This document shows positions 10,417 to 19,134 of a DNA stretch of 64,000 bases, in pieces. The translations under genes were made by a program, and so were the position numbers. The stretch is from Aphanomyces cochlioides (lineage: Eukaryota; Oomycota; Saprolegniomycetes; Saprolegniales; Verrucalvaceae). The first letter of the stretch is position 1, and the number at the start of each line of letters is the position of its first letter. The stretch lies in assembly GCA_019828595.1 (NCBI GenBank), contig JAHQRK010000025.1:372001-436000 (forward strand), read 5' to 3'. A model generated the notes under the pieces. The model was not told where the DNA came from, did no database searches, and saw only the letters and a program-made list of their open reading frames with translations.

Positions 10417-12885
10417 ATGGACTCGCCCGACCACCGTCGATTTAGCGAATTCTTCGAGCGTACGCCAAACATTCGCAATATTTCCTTCATTGGTAGCAAG
10501 GGACATGGCAAAGCCACGCTCAGAAAGCTCTTGCAAGCTCAAGCTGGTCTTGATATTGACCTCCTTGATGAATATCAAGCTGACGACGCCAGACCATTTG
10601 CAAGCCGCTCAACGGCTCTTAAACCCTTGGTGAATTATTGGACATATCAAGACGATTCCAATGAGCATCCTTATCTTATCCACGCCGTGGAGTCGATGGA
10701 ACTACCCTACGATGCTGCCAACACGCTACGAATGGTCGATGGTGTCGTTGTTGTTTTAAACGCGTTGGAAATTATGACCGCATCGACGAAAATGCTCTTG
10801 CGCCAAGCTATCAGTGAACGGGTCAAGCCTGTGCTCATGCTAAACAAAGTGGACTTGGCACTACAGCTATTGCCTGAAGAATGCTACCAAGCTTTCCACA
10901 AAGCCATCGAATCAGCCAACACTGCCGTGGCTTTGTATTCAGATCCATCGCTGGGGCCTATTGAGTTTGACCCTGTGAAGGGAAACGTCGTGTTTGGGTC
11001 GGGTCTAGAAGAGTGGGGATTTACGCTCGACCGATTTGTAGCCACGTACAGCAGCAAATATGGTATGGATCGAGACGAATTTGTGAGCAAACTTTGGGGC
11101 GATTGGTTCTTTGACACAGACACGAACAAATGGACGACATCGTCCCAAGGTGGCAAGTGGAAACGTGGATTTGTTCAATTTGTCCTGGACCCAATCTATA
11201 ATCTCATGATAGCAGTCAAGAACAAAGACTTGGCCAAACATACGAAAATGACAAGCTATCCGGAAATTTCTGTGGATTTTGACAACTTCGGCCTCGAAGG
11301 AACCTCGTTGATCCGGCATATCTTGAAGAAATGGCTCAGTCTTAGCGATGCGGTGCTGTCTGTGGTTGTCCACAAACTTCCGTCACCTGTCGAAGCGCAG
11401 CGATATCGAGTTGAAACTTTGTACACTGGTCCTCTTGACGATGACTCCGCTGTTGGTATTCGAGACTGCGACAGTCAAGGTCCTTTGGTCATGTCAATTT
11501 CCCGCATCGTCCAAGGCATGCCGACAGGACGAACGTATGCTTTCGGACGAGTATTTTCAGGCACGCTAACGACGGGCCAGCAAATTCGACTGCTTGGACC
11601 TAATTATTCTCCAGACAAGAGAACTGATTTATGGAAGCTGACAGTGGAGAGTATCGCCGTCGTCACTGAATTGGCACATCTCGACCATATTTCAGAAGTC
11701 CCGAGTGGAAATATTTGTGGAATCCTCGTGCCAGAACGATTCACGTTTCACTTGGGAACTGTCACGTTGTCTGAAACTTGCCATATTGTACGTCCGATCA
11801 AACTGTCACCTTCCACTGCGGTTGTACAAGTTGCTGTCGAGCCAAAGGACATGAAAGATTTACCGAAAATGCTTTCAGCATTACGTCTACTCTCCAGCAC
11901 GTCTTTCTTGTGGCATACTGAAGACACTGGTGAGCATGTCATTCAAGGAACAAACTTCGAGCATATGAATCAGTCTGTGAACGAGCTACGCTCTGTAGTA
12001 CGCGAGATTGAGCTCATCGTGTCGGAGCCTGTTATACTTCATAGTGAGACCGTCACTAGCACCACTGACTCGCCGCAGTGTCTGGCAAAGTCACCCAATC
12101 GACACAACCGCTTGTTTTGTATTGGATCGGCTTTGGCGAATGAATTGGTCGATGAGATTGAATCTGGCGTGGAGCAAGCAAGTGCCCAGTTTGACCGTGC
12201 ACAACGTGCAAGCTATCTATCTGACAAATATGGTTGGGAGTTGGAACATGGCCAGAATATCTGGGCCTACGGTCCAAATAATACTGGACCAAACATGCTC
12301 TGCAACAAGACAAGAGGCGTTATGTTCTTGCATGAAATTAAGGAGTACTTCGTGTCAGGATTCAACTGGGCTACAAAGTGCGGTGTCTTGTGCGAAGACA
12401 ATGTTCGAGGTCTCCGTGTAAATGTGGTCGATGTTACCATGATGTCCGATGCGATTCATCGTGGCATGGGTCAAATATTGCCCACAGCGCGTCGTGTGGT
12501 CCACGCTTGTCAACTCCTGTCGGGTCCAGCGCTAGTCGAGCCCGTATTTCTGACTGAGATCCAATGCAGTCAGCAAGAAATTGACCAAGTTGTGTCCATT
12601 CTCACTACACATCAGGCTCAACTCATCGATGATTACAGAAGAGATGGCACGTCAGTGGTGAATATCAAGGCGCATGTGGCAGTCAAGCAAGCCTCGACAT
12701 TAGCTCAAGCACTCCAAAGCCAAGTTGACGTCTTTCCGCATTTCTCGTTTGATCATTACCAAATTGTGGAGGGTGATCCTGTTGATCCTTCCACGATTGC
12801 TGGAGAAACAGTTCGAAACATTCGATTGCGCAAAGTTCTTCCTCCACAAGTTCGTCCATTAGAGGCATATTGTGATAAATTGTAA
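10417..12885 (+). CDS. Divergent eEF2-like protein with degenerate GTPase site
   Basis: The 822-residue protein, from the ATG at 10417, aligns in order with eukaryotic elongation factor 2: NIRNISFIG near the start, NKVD for base recognition, FVQFVLDPIYNL, SDKYGWELE, then DAIHRGMGQILPTARR, EPVFLTEIQC, FSFDHYQIVEGDP and a YCDKL C-terminus. The DAIHRG histidine, the site of diphthamide in eEF2, is kept. The P-loop is GSKGHGKAT instead of AHVDHGKST, and the DSPGH switch II motif is replaced by ESMELP, so GTP hydrolysis is probably lost or changed. An upstream in-frame ATG at 10252 would add 55 residues unlike eEF2. It is a paralogue rather than the housekeeping factor. Its role in translation is inference. 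Confidence 0.85.
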   Translation: MDSPDHRRFSEFFERTPNIRNISFIGSKGHGKATLRKLLQAQAGLDIDLLDEYQADDARPFASRSTALKPLVNYWTYQDDSNEHPYLIHAVESMELPYDAANTLRMVDGVVVVLNALEIMTASTKMLLRQAISERVKPVLMLNKVDLALQLLPEECYQAFHKAIESANTAVALYSDPSLGPIEFDPVKGNVVFGSGLEEWGFTLDRFVATYSSKYGMDRDEFVSKLWGDWFFDTDTNKWTTSSQGGKWKRGFVQFVLDPIYNLMIAVKNKDLAKHTKMTSYPEISVDFDNFGLEGTSLIRHILKKWLSLSDAVLSVVVHKLPSPVEAQRYRVETLYTGPLDDDSAVGIRDCDSQGPLVMSISRIVQGMPTGRTYAFGRVFSGTLTTGQQIRLLGPNYSPDKRTDLWKLTVESIAVVTELAHLDHISEVPSGNICGILVPERFTFHLGTVTLSETCHIVRPIKLSPSTAVVQVAVEPKDMKDLPKMLSALRLLSSTSFLWHTEDTGEHVIQGTNFEHMNQSVNELRSVVREIELIVSEPVILHSETVTSTTDSPQCLAKSPNRHNRLFCIGSALANELVDEIESGVEQASAQFDRAQRASYLSDKYGWELEHGQNIWAYGPNNTGPNMLCNKTRGVMFLHEIKEYFVSGFNWATKCGVLCEDNVRGLRVNVVDVTMMSDAIHRGMGQILPTARRVVHACQLLSGPALVEPVFLTEIQCSQQEIDQVVSILTTHQAQLIDDYRRDGTSVVNIKAHVAVKQASTLAQALQSQVDVFPHFSFDHYQIVEGDPVDPSTIAGETVRNIRLRKVLPPQVRPLEAYCDKL

Positions 12886-13431
12886 CATCTACAATCGTCG
12901 CTTCATGTGAAGCGACTTTGAATGAAGTCGGTAAGAATGGAGTTGAGATGTTGAAAAATAACTTTAGGCCTCCTCGTTCCTATACACTTGATTCAGTTGG
13001 TTCGTACACCACCTCGCGCTGTGTATTGTAGCATCAGACGACTTCATCTCACTCGTCGAAGCTGTCGAACCTCTTATCTGTATCGGAAACCATTCTTTGA
13101 AAAGAAAGGAGTCGGTATTAGTGACATGGACGATCTAAATGATTTGAGCTCAACTGAAATTCCTCCCAAGAGGACTTTGCTGACTGAAATTGAGATTTGC
13201 AAAGTCCTTGGCCACTATGACAGAATCAATGGTTTCGTTGACCATTTCGTATCGAGTCATGCGATATTGTAGGGCAAACGTCAAGAAAATGCTGTGTAAT
13301 GCTATTGAATTGCCCCAGGATGGACATTTAAGTGCTTTTTTTGTGCGCTGGATGATTTTGAAGTTGCCAAGCTCGGTCGAATTGCCACTTGACTACATTT
13401 TGCTTCATACGCCGCTGTGAAAAAGGACCTT
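12886..13431. other. Intergenic; Polinton target at the end
   Basis: Likely 3' untranslated sequence of the eEF2-like gene, then short open frames without domains. The last five bases (ACCTT) are the left copy of the Polinton target duplication. Confidence 0.35.
13427..13431. other. Polinton target-site duplication, left copy
   Basis: ACCTT precedes the left TIR and recurs directly after the right TIR. Polintons usually duplicate 6 bp; a sixth base does not match here. Confidence 0.7.
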
Positions 13432-13811
13432 AAAAAAAAGAGAGAGAATGAAAAGAAAAGAAACGAAGTTTCTCTTCACATACCGTTGCTTCGCTCCTCA
13501 ACTAAATGTTTTACTACAAATACTATGAGGAATAATTTGTGTTTTTGTATATATGTGTCAACACAGTAATACAAAAACACTAACTTCTTAGAGTTTACAA
13601 ATTGTAAAACACAGTAATACAAAAATACTAACATTATATAGTTTACATTTTGGTAAACACAAAAATGCAAAAACACAAGTAATACAGAACTTAGCATTTT
13701 GTTAAACACAAAAATGCAAATACACAATGTTTACGTAGTTTAACTTTCTTCTACCCACCCGGTGTTAGGGACCACGGTTAAATGATTTTTGCTTTTCTGT
13801 TCATCTTTACC
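13432..13811 (+). repeat. Polinton left terminal inverted repeat (380 bp)
   Basis: Begins with eight A residues followed by GAGAGAGAATG and ends at TTCATCTTTACC. I count four mismatches to the right TIR over 380 bp. Inside are degenerate tandem units of the form AACACAAAAATGCAAA and ACAGTAATACAAAAAC. Confidence 0.95.
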
Positions 13812-14037
13812 ATCATCTATAACTCGCTGAAAGATAAAGACAAAAAGATTGGTTTTTATATTTTTTTATTTTATCATCAGCTATACCACCTATCTATGTT
13901 ACAGAAAGACAAAAAGATTGGTTTTAATATATATATTTTTATGCTATAAATCATTTTATTATTTAATTTTAATTAATCATATTATTATTTAATTTATAAA
14001 TTGCATTATTTACGCGAGACAGGACGCAAAGAATACG

Positions 14038-14853
14038 ATGAGCGTCGCATGTTATGGCGAAGGGGAAACATTTTGTGCTCTGCCAACTCGGAATATGGCG
14101 GTTCAACGCATCAATCGCTTGATCAGGAATATGGATATGCGGGAAATTGAAGCCCATTTGAATTCACCCACTCGCGCTGAAACGGATCCTGGGGTGTATG
14201 TTTGTGAAGCCTCGCTTGACAATTGGAAACGATATGTAAAATCAGAGCAACAAGCGCTTGTGTCGCGTGCAATGGCTTGGAACGATGGCAAGATTTACAT
14301 TGTCGAATTGCCTGGAGGAATTCACGACACATTCTCGCGCTTTCTAGACATCGCTATGTTTGTTGCAACTGGCACCGGCAGGCAGCACTTAAGACCCCGT
14401 GGATCAACTTACGTTGACAATCTGGAACACATCGAACCGGATTGCAGCTTTGGTCCTACTCCAGGCTTTGGTGCGATTCTGCCAAATGGTTTGACCTGGT
14501 TGGAGTATCACACGTTGAAAGTGGAAGTGGGTGTGTCAAGTCGATGGCGACAATTAGATGAGAAAGCCGTTGATTGGAGCCATTTTCCTGGAGTGGAATA
14601 CATTCTTCTCGTCCGTCTTTCTCCGGGTCTACAAGTCCGCGAGTACAAGCTACTGTCAGTGGTTGGTGGCGCCATAGAACTACCGATTATGCTTGCGACA
14701 CCAATTATCAATCCGACCAATGTGGTTATGGATTCGCGCCGCCTTTTAGGGCTTCCAGTGCATGCACCGATTCCAGCGAATTTCAGTGCCCCCAATCTAA
14801 CAATTGATTTGTTTCCGCTCGTGCAGGATATTATCGACGACGTCAACGCGTAG
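14038..14853 (+). CDS. Cargo gene: PD-(D/E)XK nuclease-like (Uma2-type) protein
   Basis: The intact 271-residue protein lies inside the element, 226 bp from the left TIR. Its balanced base composition is unlike the AT-rich viral genes and resembles the host flanks. The pattern HIEPDCSFGP (Asp135), LKVEVGVSSRW (Glu163) and DEKAVDW (Lys176), followed by a hydrophobic strand, is the order seen in Uma2-like and related restriction-endonuclease-fold proteins. An LPGGIHDTFS segment sits before the core. Nuclease activity is inference; many family members are uncharacterised. AT-rich direct repeats containing GACAAAAAGATTGGTTTT (at about 13842 and 13905) lie upstream. A 14-bp direct repeat TCAACGCGTAGTTG at 14843-14856 spans the stop codon and recurs at 14987-15000. 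Confidence 0.6.
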   Translation: MSVACYGEGETFCALPTRNMAVQRINRLIRNMDMREIEAHLNSPTRAETDPGVYVCEASLDNWKRYVKSEQQALVSRAMAWNDGKIYIVELPGGIHDTFSRFLDIAMFVATGTGRQHLRPRGSTYVDNLEHIEPDCSFGPTPGFGAILPNGLTWLEYHTLKVEVGVSSRWRQLDEKAVDWSHFPGVEYILLVRLSPGLQVREYKLLSVVGGAIELPIMLATPIINPTNVVMDSRRLLGLPVHAPIPANFSAPNLTIDLFPLVQDIIDDVNA

Positions 14854-15021
14854 TTGGAGCCTCCTTGGAATGAATGCATGAGTGTGTTTTCCTAGCCTGC
14901 CTTCGTTTGTAGCTCGTTTGAAGTAAATTAACAATAATTATTCTTTCGAGTTTTCCAGCCAATTTAATGCATTATTTTCGTTCCCATCAACGCGTAGTTG
15001 CCATTTTCATAACATCATTGG

Positions 15022-15337
15022 TTTAACACTATTTAATGATTATATGTACTACACTATATTTAGCTTATTCTTTTACTAATTTACTAAGTATATATAATAA
15101 TACTATTTAAGATTGCGAAGCGTTGAATAACAAATTCTGACAGGTAAAAATACAAATTTATAGAGTTATTTTGAAAAAGGAACAAATTTTCAGAGGAAAA
15201 TATATACCAGCAGTGCTTTGTTAAAAAAAACACCCTTGGTTTAACAAATTCTCAGAAGTTTTTCTATTTTTAGAAAACTTGCTGCGCAACAGTTATTCAA
15301 CACTATTTCATGAATTTATTTAGGTGTACACTATTTC
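15022..15337 (+). repeat. Left subterminal repeats (two ~40-bp units)
   Basis: Units at 15022-15060 and 15296-15337 share the frame AACACTATTT-ATGA near the start and TACACTAT near the end. The same unit occurs twice beside the right TIR in the opposite orientation. ACACTAT thus appears as a direct iteron about 27 bp apart in each unit. The second unit is preceded by a small TTGC-TGC-GCAA hairpin. Between the units, GTTGAATAAC (near 15124) and GTTATTCAAC (15292) form an inverted pair. Confidence 0.65.
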
Positions 15338-15393
15338 TCTACTACACCATGTTACTGTATGTAGCATACATAAGAACAAGTATAAATTTCTAT

Positions 15394-15405
15394 TTAAAGA
15401 TAAGA
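15394..15405 (+). promoter_or_regulatory. TTAAAGATAAGA box (early-type promoter)
   Basis: Lies 10 bp before the ATG at 15415, in the wider context AATTTCTATTTAAAGATAAG then ACTATATAAT. Confidence 0.6.
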
Positions 15406-15414
15406 CTATATAAT

Positions 15415-15771
15415 ATGTATACTATAAAAAAAAATAATACTAATATAATGACTACAATTAAAATTAAAAAAAATATTACAAATAATGGTAAAAAAATAGA
15501 TATTACAATAAATAACAAAGATACAAATAAGCCAATAAAATTAAAGCAAATTAAAAGTTATGCACGAAAGCTACTTGCTCGTTATAATATTAAAAGTGAT
15601 GAAAATATTTATATACGAGGATTAGGTAATCTTGGATTTTCAACAATTAAAAGTTTAAATTCAGATATAGATCATATACATGATAATGAAGAAGAATATT
15701 TACAAAATAGAGTTAAGGATGATACAAAATTTACAGAATTTTATACGGTTAAATTTGTAATGTTTAAATAA
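15415..15771 (+). CDS. Polinton hypothetical protein, 118 aa
   Basis: The start is set by the promoter-like box 10 bp upstream; the frame also extends upstream but would read through that box. The product is Lys/Asn/Ile-rich with a basic N-terminal half and an acidic patch (DHIHDNEEEY). A segment KQIKSYARKLLARYNI may form a helix. I recognise no family. Its place between the subterminal repeats and PolB, with the same upstream box, suggests an early replication-associated role. A terminal protein or PolB accessory factor is conceivable but unsupported. Confidence 0.6.
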   Translation: MYTIKKNNTNIMTTIKIKKNITNNGKKIDITINNKDTNKPIKLKQIKSYARKLLARYNIKSDENIYIRGLGNLGFSTIKSLNSDIDHIHDNEEEYLQNRVKDDTKFTEFYTVKFVMFK

Positions 15772-15835
15772 AATGGCCAGCAAAACACCTGCTTTAAATA
15801 ATTTATTTTTTTTATTTTGTAATTTGAATTTCTAT

Positions 15836-15847
15836 TTAAAGATAAGA
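15836..15847 (+). promoter_or_regulatory. TTAAAGATAAGA box before PolB
   Basis: Exact copy, 26 bp before the PolB ATG, again preceded by GAATTTCTAT. Confidence 0.6.
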
Positions 15848-15873
15848 TAGTATCATATATAATAATAATAAAT

Positions 15874-17106
15874 ATGAATTTTCCAAACTTCATTACTTAC
15901 ATAAAAAACAAATCAAACACATTTGATACATATAATTATGAATTAGATGAATATAAAACGATATCAAGACTTGAATATAATATTAATCAATTTGAAGTAT
16001 TCAAAGGATATTCAAATGTCAATGAAGGTTTAAAAAAATTTGCTATTGATATAATCCAATGGAGAAATGAATTATTGAAGCATAAAATTGATTATTTTTA
16101 TAATAGCTTCATAAAAGGAGATGGTGAAATTTATTATAGAACGCATTCAAATAATGTATGTAGTATTTTAAATAGATTTATACCACAAGAATACTCTTTT
16201 GATAATATAGAATTATATGAAGAATCGTATTTTAATAAATGTTCAAATGGTGGACTAATATATCACAAAGAAGGTATATATAAAAATATTACTACATATG
16301 ATAAATCAAGTTTTTACCCACGTTTGATGGGTCAGGATAGTGACTTTATTCTTCCAATAAAAAAAGGGAATTTATGCGAAATTCAGAAAATTCCAGACAT
16401 TAAAAATCAATTCATATATGGAATATATAATGTAAAAGTTGAATCAAATGATGAAAATTTTAACAAGGTATTTGCTTATTCAAAGAATAATTTTTATACT
16501 CATTATAGTTTAAATTTCGCAAGGTACTATAATTTTAAATATAATAATACTGTGAAATTAACATTACTTGATAAAAAATGCTTGAAATATCAATTCAATA
16601 ATCAAAAAGTAAAATGTTTGGACGTATTTAGAATATGGTTTCATATATTGATTGATATTAAGGATAAATATCCAAAGAATAAATTAATCAAGAATCTATT
16701 AACATCAGCATGGGGTCAACTGTCTAAAAAAACAATTATTAGAAAATATCAAGATGAAATTGATAACGAAGGGTTAGAAGTTGGAAGAGAAATGGATGTT
16801 AATATAAATAAGTATTATATTCATAAATATGAAGAAGTAAATGATAATGACTTATACCATTTAATAGACTTATCAGAACCAATTTATAAATATCAATTGC
16901 GTTTAAAACCATTTTTGACAAGCCATGCTCGAGTTTTAATGGCAAAGATAGCATAAAAAAACATAGATAATGTTATTCGCATTGCTACAGATAGTATTAC
17001 ATATAATAAAGCCATTGAAATTAACGGTGAATTTGAATTTATTAAAGAAGATGATAAATCAGGTGAAAACTTCGAAGTTAAGGGTAACAGTTTACTTAAG
17101 CTTTAA
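15874..17106 (+). pseudogene. polB: Short protein-primed-type DNA polymerase B, one premature stop
   Basis: From the ATG at 15874 the frame runs 410 codons with one TAA at 16954-16956. Motif A is TTYDKSSFYPRLM, motif B is KNLLTSAWGQLSKK and motif C, beyond the stop, is IATDSITY. These are palm and fingers motifs of family B polymerases, and the AT-rich viral setting fits the protein-primed branch of Polintons. Polinton PolB is usually over 1000 residues. Here the region before motif A is only about 145 residues, too short for the usual exonuclease domain, and none of its motifs is seen. The stop falls between motifs B and C, where a Leu would fit, and removes the catalytic TDS. The 3' end overlaps the tail of the convergent integrase gene by 11 bp. 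Confidence 0.75.
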
Positions 17107-18103
17107 ATCTCTTATTACTATATTCGAATTCATTAACGAGCTCTTTTAACCCATTCTTTATTAAATTAGTTCTTGGTTCCCAAGTACTTCTTTCTTTTGG
17201 GTAATTCTTCCACCAAATTAAATAATATATTTTATTTTTTTCAGTTTTTTTGTCTAAAATTTTCTTAACAATATACTTTGCATTACTTGCTTCTTTGAGC
17301 TCTGACTCAGCATATGATACATGCATTTTACCATCCAGAAGGTACCGGCAGTTGTTAGGATAATATAATATTTGTTTAATCTTTCGAGGGTCGTATATAT
17401 TCCAGCGGTAATCTCCTACTCTAAAATTATGTGTGTTTTGTTTATAACCTAAAGCTGATAAAGGTACTTCAGATCGGTAATATACTACATCGTCAACTTT
17501 GTATTTAGAATCTGTTTGAACATCAGGAAATTTATAATTATATGGATCTTCATTTGGTTTGATTTTTCGTTCTTTGTTTAACTCGTCTCTAACAAAATCT
17601 ATTACATCAGTCCATTCTCTATATACTTCACCTGTTTGTAACTCTATTTTATTCATATAACCATTTAGAATTTTACAAAGTTCATAATTTAATCGTTCCA
17701 CGTTAGCCATCTGTTGATGTCTATAAGGTTCACCAAATCTATGAAAAATGTTATGATCATACAAATATTTATCAAATACATCTTTAAATTCTGTTCCATT
17801 ATCTGTTCTAATGGAAGCTTGAGGTTCTGGTAATATTCCACGTTTAAATATTTTTTTCATAGCTGCTAATACAGTAGAAGAATTTTTATCTTTTAGTGGT
17901 TCAAAATCGACATTATTACTCCAGATATCAACCATCGTTAACAAATATAGATATTTTTGTCTTGTCTTAGGCAAAAATAAGATATCGGCCATATAGTTAT
18001 ATCCTTTTTGAGGAAATGTATTTTGCTTTACAGTATCAAATTTAACTTTAGGTTTCTTAGTATATTCTTCATTTATATTTAATTTTTTTAATAATTTATT
18101 CAT
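17096..18103 (-). CDS. Retrovirus-type integrase with C-terminal chromodomain
   Basis: The 335-residue protein carries the RNase H-fold catalytic core: Asp40 (YMADILFL), Asp101 (IRTDNGTEF) and Glu136 (QMANVERLNYEL), in the order of the D,D-35-E family. A middle SH3-like region (about 200-260) has VGDYRWNIYDPRKI. A chromodomain occupies about 275-325, with YYLIWWKNYPKERSTWEP. It would process the TIR ends and insert the element; the chromodomain may bind modified histones. Only about 35 residues precede the core, so the usual N-terminal HHCC zinc domain is missing. The gene looks intact. Confidence 0.9.
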   Translation of the reverse strand: MNKLLKKLNINEEYTKKPKVKFDTVKQNTFPQKGYNYMADILFLPKTRQKYLYLLTMVDIWSNNVDFEPLKDKNSSTVLAAMKKIFKRGILPEPQASIRTDNGTEFKDVFDKYLYDHNIFHRFGEPYRHQQMANVERLNYELCKILNGYMNKIELQTGEVYREWTDVIDFVRDELNKERKIKPNEDPYNYKFPDVQTDSKYKVDDVVYYRSEVPLSALGYKQNTHNFRVGDYRWNIYDPRKIKQILYYPNNCRYLLDGKMHVSYAESELKEASNAKYIVKKILDKKTEKNKIYYLIWWKNYPKERSTWEPRTNLIKNGLKELVNEFEYSNKRFKA

Positions 18104-18135
18104 TTTGTATATTATATATTATATTTTAACGTAAT

Positions 18136-18366
18136 TTAAAATCTTATATCACCATCTATATTATCCGTAGGAGGGGCAATAAATAAAGAATAATGTCTTA
18201 AAATTTCACTTAAAACATCTCTAAATTTCTCAAAGTGATCCATTTGGTCATAACTTATGTCATCTAAATTCATAGTATGCCTCGCATAATCAAATATTAC
18301 ATTTTGTACATTAAGAGGTAACTTACTTATTTGATATGAGAGTGATTTTATTTTTTTACTTTTCAT
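18136..18366 (-). CDS. Polinton hypothetical protein, 76 aa
   Basis: A small intact frame starting MKSKKIKSLSY, predicted mostly helical, with an acidic C-terminal half (YDQMDHFEKFRDVL). It lies 32 bp upstream of the integrase on the same strand and could share its transcript. No known domain. Confidence 0.55.
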   Translation of the reverse strand: MKSKKIKSLSYQISKLPLNVQNVIFDYARHTMNLDDISYDQMDHFEKFRDVLSEILRHYSLFIAPPTDNIDGDIRF

Positions 18367-18396
18367 TATATATATATATATATAGCAAAAAATATT

Positions 18397-18812
18397 TTAA
18401 TTTATTAATTTTAAATTACAAATGAAAGTATTTTTAGTTCTATCATCTCTTTTATAATCTGGGCAACAACCTACGTATTGTTTATGGTGGCAATGTTTAC
18501 AAGTAGTTAAACATTTATATTCAAATCGTTGATCTAATTTACATATATCACTCGGAGTAATAGCAAAAGATACATTGTATTGTTTTACAAAATCATGATT
18601 TTGATGTAAATATTTAGAATAATGTTTTTTAACATCATCAATACTAACAATATGTTGATAATCATAATCACAAAATTCATTAATAAATTTTTTAAGAAAT
18701 CAATATACATATCTCTTTGAAAATTTCTTTGCTTTATAATTAAATCATAAGAATTTTCTTTAACTTCTTTTGGTTCTAAATTTAAAGCTGCACGATTTTT
18801 TAATAGTCGCAT
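18397..18812 (-). pseudogene. Polinton zinc-ribbon-like protein with one frameshift
   Basis: Reading starts at the ATG at 18812 (MRLLKNRAALNLEP). One base is missing in or near an A-run at about 18693-18702, where DFLKN changes frame. The downstream frame continues plausibly as DYDYQHIVSIDDVKK, ITPSDICKLDQRF and a cysteine cluster KCLTTCKHCHHKQYVGCC, to a stop at 18397. The corrected product would be 138 residues. CxxxCxxC plus CC suggests zinc binding. Function unknown. The homopolymer setting makes a sequencing error possible. Confidence 0.55.
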
Positions 18813-18881
18813 AATTATATACTAATATAATATATAATTTATAAATTAATTATATATTAAACAAATAACTTTTAAATTTTA

Positions 18882-19049
18882 TTACTTCAAAAGTCGACTA
18901 GTATCGATTGGTTTAGTTTTATTTTTTTTAATAATTTTATTAATTTCTTTTGTTAAAACAGTTTCATTAAAAGTATTTACTTTTTCTGCAGTATCATCAG
19001 ATTCAAAATTTTTAATTAATTTTTTTTCAAACTTCTTCCACTTTGGCAT
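18882..19049 (-). CDS. Polinton small basic protein, 55 aa
   Basis: A short frame (MPKWKKFEKKLIKN...) rich in Lys, Thr and Asn, located between the fibre gene and the zinc-protein gene on the same strand. It has no domain. Composition and spacing fit the compact layout, but it is too short for certainty. Confidence 0.45.
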   Translation of the reverse strand: MPKWKKFEKKLIKNFESDDTAEKVNTFNETVLTKEINKIIKKNKTKPIDTSRLLK

Positions 19050-19134
19050 TGTTATATTATATAATATATTTTTATGATAAATTATTAAATCAGAGTGATT
19101 TCTTTGGAACAAAGCAAAGCACTCTACGAGATGC

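Noticed and set aside
11005..12421. Several 90-140 codon frames inside the eEF2-like gene
   Set aside because: Shadows of the long coding frame, without motifs.
13500..13735. The 83-codon open frames inside both TIRs as a gene
   Set aside because: The frame is made of the tandem AACACAAAAATGC-like units, and the protein is a Phe/Val/Tyr-rich repeat with no domain. It is the same repeat read twice.
13500..13735. CRISPR-like array in the TIRs
   Set aside because: Units are degenerate, adjacent and without unique spacers; the setting is eukaryotic.
15296..15414. An upstream start (15310) for the first Polinton gene
   Set aside because: It would place the promoter-like box and a subterminal repeat inside the coding region; the ATG at 15415 fits the pattern of the other box-linked genes.
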